Below the pieces are notes generated by a model. The model was not told the DNA's origin. It saw nothing but the letters and a program-made list of their open reading frames with translations, and searched no databases. Positions 60,943 to 64,000 of a stretch of 64,000 bases of DNA are shown here, one piece after another (position 1 is the first letter of the stretch; each line of letters opens with the position of its first letter). The stretch is from DASRZM01 sp035686365 (GTDB taxonomy: Bacteria > Pseudomonadota > Gammaproteobacteria > Xanthomonadales > Xanthomonadaceae). The stretch covers positions 1 through 64,000 of the forward strand of contig DASRZM010000094.1 of NCBI GenBank assembly GCA_035686365.1. Reading direction: 5' to 3'. The position numbers were made by a program, and so were the translations under genes.

Positions 60943-63468
60943 ATGTCCGAAGTCACGGTAAGACAACTGGCCCAAGTCCTCGCCATGCCGGTGGAGAAGC
61001 TGCTCGAGCAGCTTTCCGAGGCCGGCATGAGGTTCCAGGATCCGGATCAGACTGTCAGCAGCACCGAGAAGGTGAAGCTGCTGGGCTTCCTGCGGCGCAC
61101 GCATGGCAAGAAGGACAAGGCGCCGGTCGAGGAGGAGGGCGCGCCGCGACAGATCACGCTCAAGCGCCGCAAGGTGCAGGAGCTGACCGTAGCGTCCGGC
61201 AAAACCCGCAATGTTGTCAATGTCGAGGTCCGGCAGAAGCGTACCTACGTCAAGCGCAGCGTCGTCGCCGCCCAGGATACGGACGAGCGCGAGGAGGCGC
61301 ACCGTCTGCTCGAGGAATCCCGCCAGCGCCAGCAGGCCGAGGAGAACGCGCGTCAGGAGGCCGAGAAGCGCCGCGAGGAAGTCGAGGCCAGGCGCCAGGC
61401 CGAGGAAGAGGCCGCCAAGGCGGCGCGCGAAAAGCAGACCGAGGAGGAGGCGGCCCGCGAGCGCGCCGAGGCCGAGGCCAGGATCGTGCGCGAGCAGGCC
61501 GACCGGGTTCGCGCCCGTGCCGCCGAGCCCAAGCCGGCCCGCGGGCGCGCCGCGCGTGGACGCCGCGACGGCGACGACCGTTTTCGCGGCGAACTGCACT
61601 TGACCGAAGCCGAGCGCGCCCGCCGGTCCTCGCGCAAGCGCTCGCGCCGCGCGGTCGATCCGAGCCGGCTGCCGCTGAGCCAGCACGGGTTCTCCAGGCC
61701 GACCGTACCGGTGGTGCGCGAGGTCGCGATCGGTGAGTCGATCGTGGTCTCCGACCTGGGCCAGAAGCTCGCGATCAAGGGCGCCGAGGTGGTCAAGGCG
61801 CTGTTCAAGATGGGCGTGATGGCGACCATCAACCAGAGCATCGATCATGACACCGCCGCGCTGGTGGTCGAAGAGCTGGGTCACCGGGCGGTGCGCGCAG
61901 AGGAGAAGGACGCCGAGCTCGACCTGATCGCCGCGCGTGCCGATTCCGAGGGCGATGCCGAGCCGCGGCCACCGGTGGTGACCATCATGGGCCACGTCGA
62001 CCACGGCAAGACCTCGCTGCTGGACTACATCCGCCGAGCCAAGGTCGCGGCCGGCGAGGCCGGCGGCATCACCCAGCACATCGGCGCGTACCACGTCGAA
62101 ACGGGCAAGGGCGTGGTGTCCTTCCTCGACACGCCCGGCCACGCCGCTTTCACCTCGATGCGCGCACGCGGCGCCAGGCTCACCGACATCGTCGTGCTGG
62201 TGGTGGCGGCCGACGACGGCGTGATGCCGCAGACGATCGAGGCCGTGCAGCACGCGCGTGCGGCCAACGTGCCGATCATCGTGGCCGTCAACAAGATGGA
62301 CAAGTCCGACGCCAACCCGGACAACGTCAAACAGGGCCTGGTCCAGCACGAGGTGGTGCCCGAGGAGTGGGGCGGCGACACCCAGTTCGTGCCGGTATCG
62401 GCCAAGTCCGGGGAGGGCATCGACGAGCTGCTCGACGCGATCCTGGTGCAGGCCGAGGTGCTCGAGCTCAAGGCCCCGACCAAGGGGCGCGCGACCGGCG
62501 TGGTGGTCGAGTCCAGCCTCGACAAGGGCCGCGGCCCGGTGGCGACGATCCTGGTCCAGCAGGGCACGCTGAAGAAGGGCGACTACGTCGTCTGCGGCGT
62601 CCAGTACGGGCGCGTGCGCGCGCTGTTCGACGAGACCGGAAAGCAGGTCGAGGCGGCAACGCCGTCGATACCGGTGCAGGTGCTGGGCCTGTCGGGCGTG
62701 CCCGAGGCCGGCGACGACCTGGTCGTGGTCGAGGATGAGCGCCTGGCCAAGGACGTGGCACAGGAGCGTGAGGTCAAGCGCCGCGAGACGCGGCTGGTCA
62801 AGCAGGGCGCCTCGCGCTTCGAGGACGTCATGGCGCAGATGGGCCAGGGCGAACTGCAGACCCTGAACCTGGTCGTCAAGGCCGACGTCCAGGGCTCGGT
62901 GGAGGCCCTGCGTGATTCGCTGACCAGCCTGTCCAACGAGCAGATCAGGATCAACGTGGTGGCCAGCGGCGCAGGCGGAATCACCGAGTCCGACGCCACG
63001 CTGGCGGCGGCATCCAACGCGGTGATCATAGGCTTCAACGTGCGAGCCGACGCTTCGGCCCGCAAGGTCATCGAGACCAGCGGGCTGGACGTGCGCTACT
63101 TCTCGATCATCTACGACGTGATCGACCAGGTGAAACAGGTCGCATCGGGGCTGCTCGGCACCGAGGTGCGCGAGGAGATCATCGGCACCGCCGAGGTCCG
63201 CGACGTGTTCCGTAGCTCGAAGTTCGGCGCGGTGGCCGGCTGCATGGTGGTGGAGGGTGTGGTCCGCCGGAACAAGCCCATCCGCGTGCTGCGCGAGCAC
63301 ACGGTCGTGTTCCAGGGCGAGCTGGAGTCGCTGCGGCGCTTCAAGGAGAACGTCGAGGAGGTGCGCTCGGGCACCGAATGCGGCATCGCCGTGAAGCAGT
63401 ACAACGACGTCAAGCCCGGTGACCAGATCGAGTGCTACGAGCGAATCGAGGTGCAACGCACGCTGTGA
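60943..63468 (+). CDS. infB: Translation initiation factor IF-2
   Basis: 841 residues from the ATG at 60943. The N-terminal part has the IF2_N fold (VTVRQLAQVLAMPVEKLLEQ), a long charged glutamate/arginine/alanine coil (about 140-225) and a second IF2_N module. GTPase motifs are IMGHVDHGKTSLLD, DTPGHAAFTSM and NKMDKSDANPD, followed by domains II-IV that bind fMet-tRNA. A TACACT (60894) and a small hairpin (60901-60915) in the 79-base gap hint at an extra promoter, weakly supported. Confidence 0.97.
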   Translation: MSEVTVRQLAQVLAMPVEKLLEQLSEAGMRFQDPDQTVSSTEKVKLLGFLRRTHGKKDKAPVEEEGAPRQITLKRRKVQELTVASGKTRNVVNVEVRQKRTYVKRSVVAAQDTDEREEAHRLLEESRQRQQAEENARQEAEKRREEVEARRQAEEEAAKAAREKQTEEEAARERAEAEARIVREQADRVRARAAEPKPARGRAARGRRDGDDRFRGELHLTEAERARRSSRKRSRRAVDPSRLPLSQHGFSRPTVPVVREVAIGESIVVSDLGQKLAIKGAEVVKALFKMGVMATINQSIDHDTAALVVEELGHRAVRAEEKDAELDLIAARADSEGDAEPRPPVVTIMGHVDHGKTSLLDYIRRAKVAAGEAGGITQHIGAYHVETGKGVVSFLDTPGHAAFTSMRARGARLTDIVVLVVAADDGVMPQTIEAVQHARAANVPIIVAVNKMDKSDANPDNVKQGLVQHEVVPEEWGGDTQFVPVSAKSGEGIDELLDAILVQAEVLELKAPTKGRATGVVVESSLDKGRGPVATILVQQGTLKKGDYVVCGVQYGRVRALFDETGKQVEAATPSIPVQVLGLSGVPEAGDDLVVVEDERLAKDVAQEREVKRRETRLVKQGASRFEDVMAQMGQGELQTLNLVVKADVQGSVEALRDSLTSLSNEQIRINVVASGAGGITESDATLAAASNAVIIGFNVRADASARKVIETSGLDVRYFSIIYDVIDQVKQVASGLLGTEVREEIIGTAEVRDVFRSSKFGAVAGCMVVEGVVRRNKPIRVLREHTVVFQGELESLRRFKENVEEVRSGTECGIAVKQYNDVKPGDQIECYERIEVQRTL

Positions 63469-63521
63469 CGGTGCCGGTGCGGCTGCATCGGCTTCACGGC
63501 GGGTACGGCACAGTCCCCGAT

Positions 63522-63860
63522 ATGACCCGAGGCTTCTCCAGGATCGACCGCGTGTCGGCGCAGCTGCGGCGCGAGATGGGCCGCATCGTGCACGAGGCCG
63601 TGCGCGACCACGCGCTGCCCTCGGTGAGCGTCTCCGATGTCGAGGTCTCGCGCGACTTGGCGCACGCCAACGTCTATGTCACGGCATTGCAGAGCGAGCG
63701 CGCCCACGAGGCGGTGGCCGCGCTCAAGGCGATGGCGCGGGAACTGCGGCACGAGCTGGCGCGCGCGGTCCGGCTGCGCACGGTTCCGGAGCTGCACTTC
63801 CGCTACGACGATTCGGTCGACCGTGGCGAGCGCATCGAGCGCCTGCTCAGGGACGGATGA
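63522..63860 (+). CDS. rbfA: Ribosome-binding factor A
   Basis: 112 residues from the ATG at 63522 (MTRGFSRIDRVSAQLRREMG); earlier in-frame starts overlap infB and do not match the family. Single KH-like domain with ALPSVSVSDVEVSRDLAHAN and LHFRYDDSVDRGERIERLL. It binds immature 30S subunits and helps 16S 5'-end processing, and acts with IF-2. 53 bases after infB. Confidence 0.95.
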   Translation: MTRGFSRIDRVSAQLRREMGRIVHEAVRDHALPSVSVSDVEVSRDLAHANVYVTALQSERAHEAVAALKAMARELRHELARAVRLRTVPELHFRYDDSVDRGERIERLLRDG

Positions 63861-63903
63861 GTCGCGCAGCCGCGCGGTCCCCGACGCCGCCATCGCGATT
63901 CCC

Positions 63904-64000
63904 ATGAGCACCGGGTCCAAACGTCGCAGAGGCCGCGCAGTCGACGGCATCGTCCTGCTGGACAAGCCCACGGGCATGTCCTCCAACCAGGCATTGCAAC
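63904..64000 (+). CDS. truB: tRNA pseudouridine(55) synthase, N-terminal part
   Basis: Only the first 32 codons lie in the window. After a basic start (STGSKRRRGRAVDG) the sequence IVLLDKPTGMSSNQALQ is the conserved TruB entry motif. TruB makes pseudouridine 55 in the T loop of most tRNAs. The catalytic aspartate is beyond the window. Order rbfA-truB is as in E. coli. Confidence 0.93.
   Translation, partial: MSTGSKRRRGRAVDGIVLLDKPTGMSSNQALQ

Noticed and set aside
60826..63456. An 876-codon minus-strand frame covering infB
   Set aside because: It is the mirror image of infB in the opposite strand, with repetitive leucine/arginine/histidine composition; IF-2 on the plus strand has all GTPase motifs.

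Overview
This is a high-GC stretch of chromosome from a gammaproteobacterium, most likely of the order Lysobacterales (Xanthomonadales). The case rests on gene order (S10-spc-alpha ribosomal cluster; glmM, tpiA, secG, tRNA-Leu(GAG), nuoA-N, tRNA-fMet, rimP, nusA, infB, rbfA, truB), on a class II DAHP synthase, and on the close match of proteins such as Tdh to that group. No phage, insertion sequence, CRISPR array or replication origin was seen. The window opens inside tuf and ends inside truB.

Layout. 1-13830: end of tuf, then 29 co-directional genes for ribosomal proteins, SecY and RNA polymerase alpha, closed by a strong hairpin. 13904-19560: dsbB, a class II DAHP synthase, a lipoprotein-type amidase coupled to a VOC protein, and a secreted M19 dipeptidase. 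19586-22977: typA, a 74-residue membrane protein, a cyclophilin and a small M48-type lipoprotein protease. 23033-32239: an aminotransferase, malate dehydrogenase, a LOG-family protein and a methylcitrate-cycle set (prpB, prpC, prpD) in which three opposite-strand genes separate prpC from prpD. 32465-36469: an OmpA porin, a secreted protein of unknown function, a decayed fatty-acid-modification locus (an intact DUF1295 protein beside remnants of a CFA-type methyltransferase and a flavin oxidoreductase), and an RsuA/RluB-type pseudouridine synthase. 36435-42853: the threonine-degradation pair tdh-kbl, glmM, an iron/2-oxoglutarate-type oxygenase, a short-chain dehydrogenase and tpiA. 42857-58385: secG, tRNA-Leu and the complete 14-gene complex I operon. 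58462-64000: initiator tRNA, a strongly structured leader, then rimP-nusA-infB-rbfA-truB.

How the genes work together. Most of the window is core machinery: ribosome assembly, Sec export (SecY, SecG), respiration through NADH dehydrogenase, and translation initiation and maturation. Central carbon genes (mdh, the methylcitrate set, tdh-kbl, tpiA) feed acyl-CoA, pyruvate and NADH metabolism.

The least expected content lies between genes. A dispersed repeat family is built from consecutive short palindromes (copies near 14461, 18222 and 26822, with a possible diverged copy near 29560). One copy lies in frame between the start codon and the signal peptide of the dipeptidase gene. Other items worth a look are the two gene remnants of the DUF1295 locus, the split prp cluster, the run of five hairpins between tRNA-fMet and rimP, and a T-T first acceptor pair in the initiator tRNA gene.
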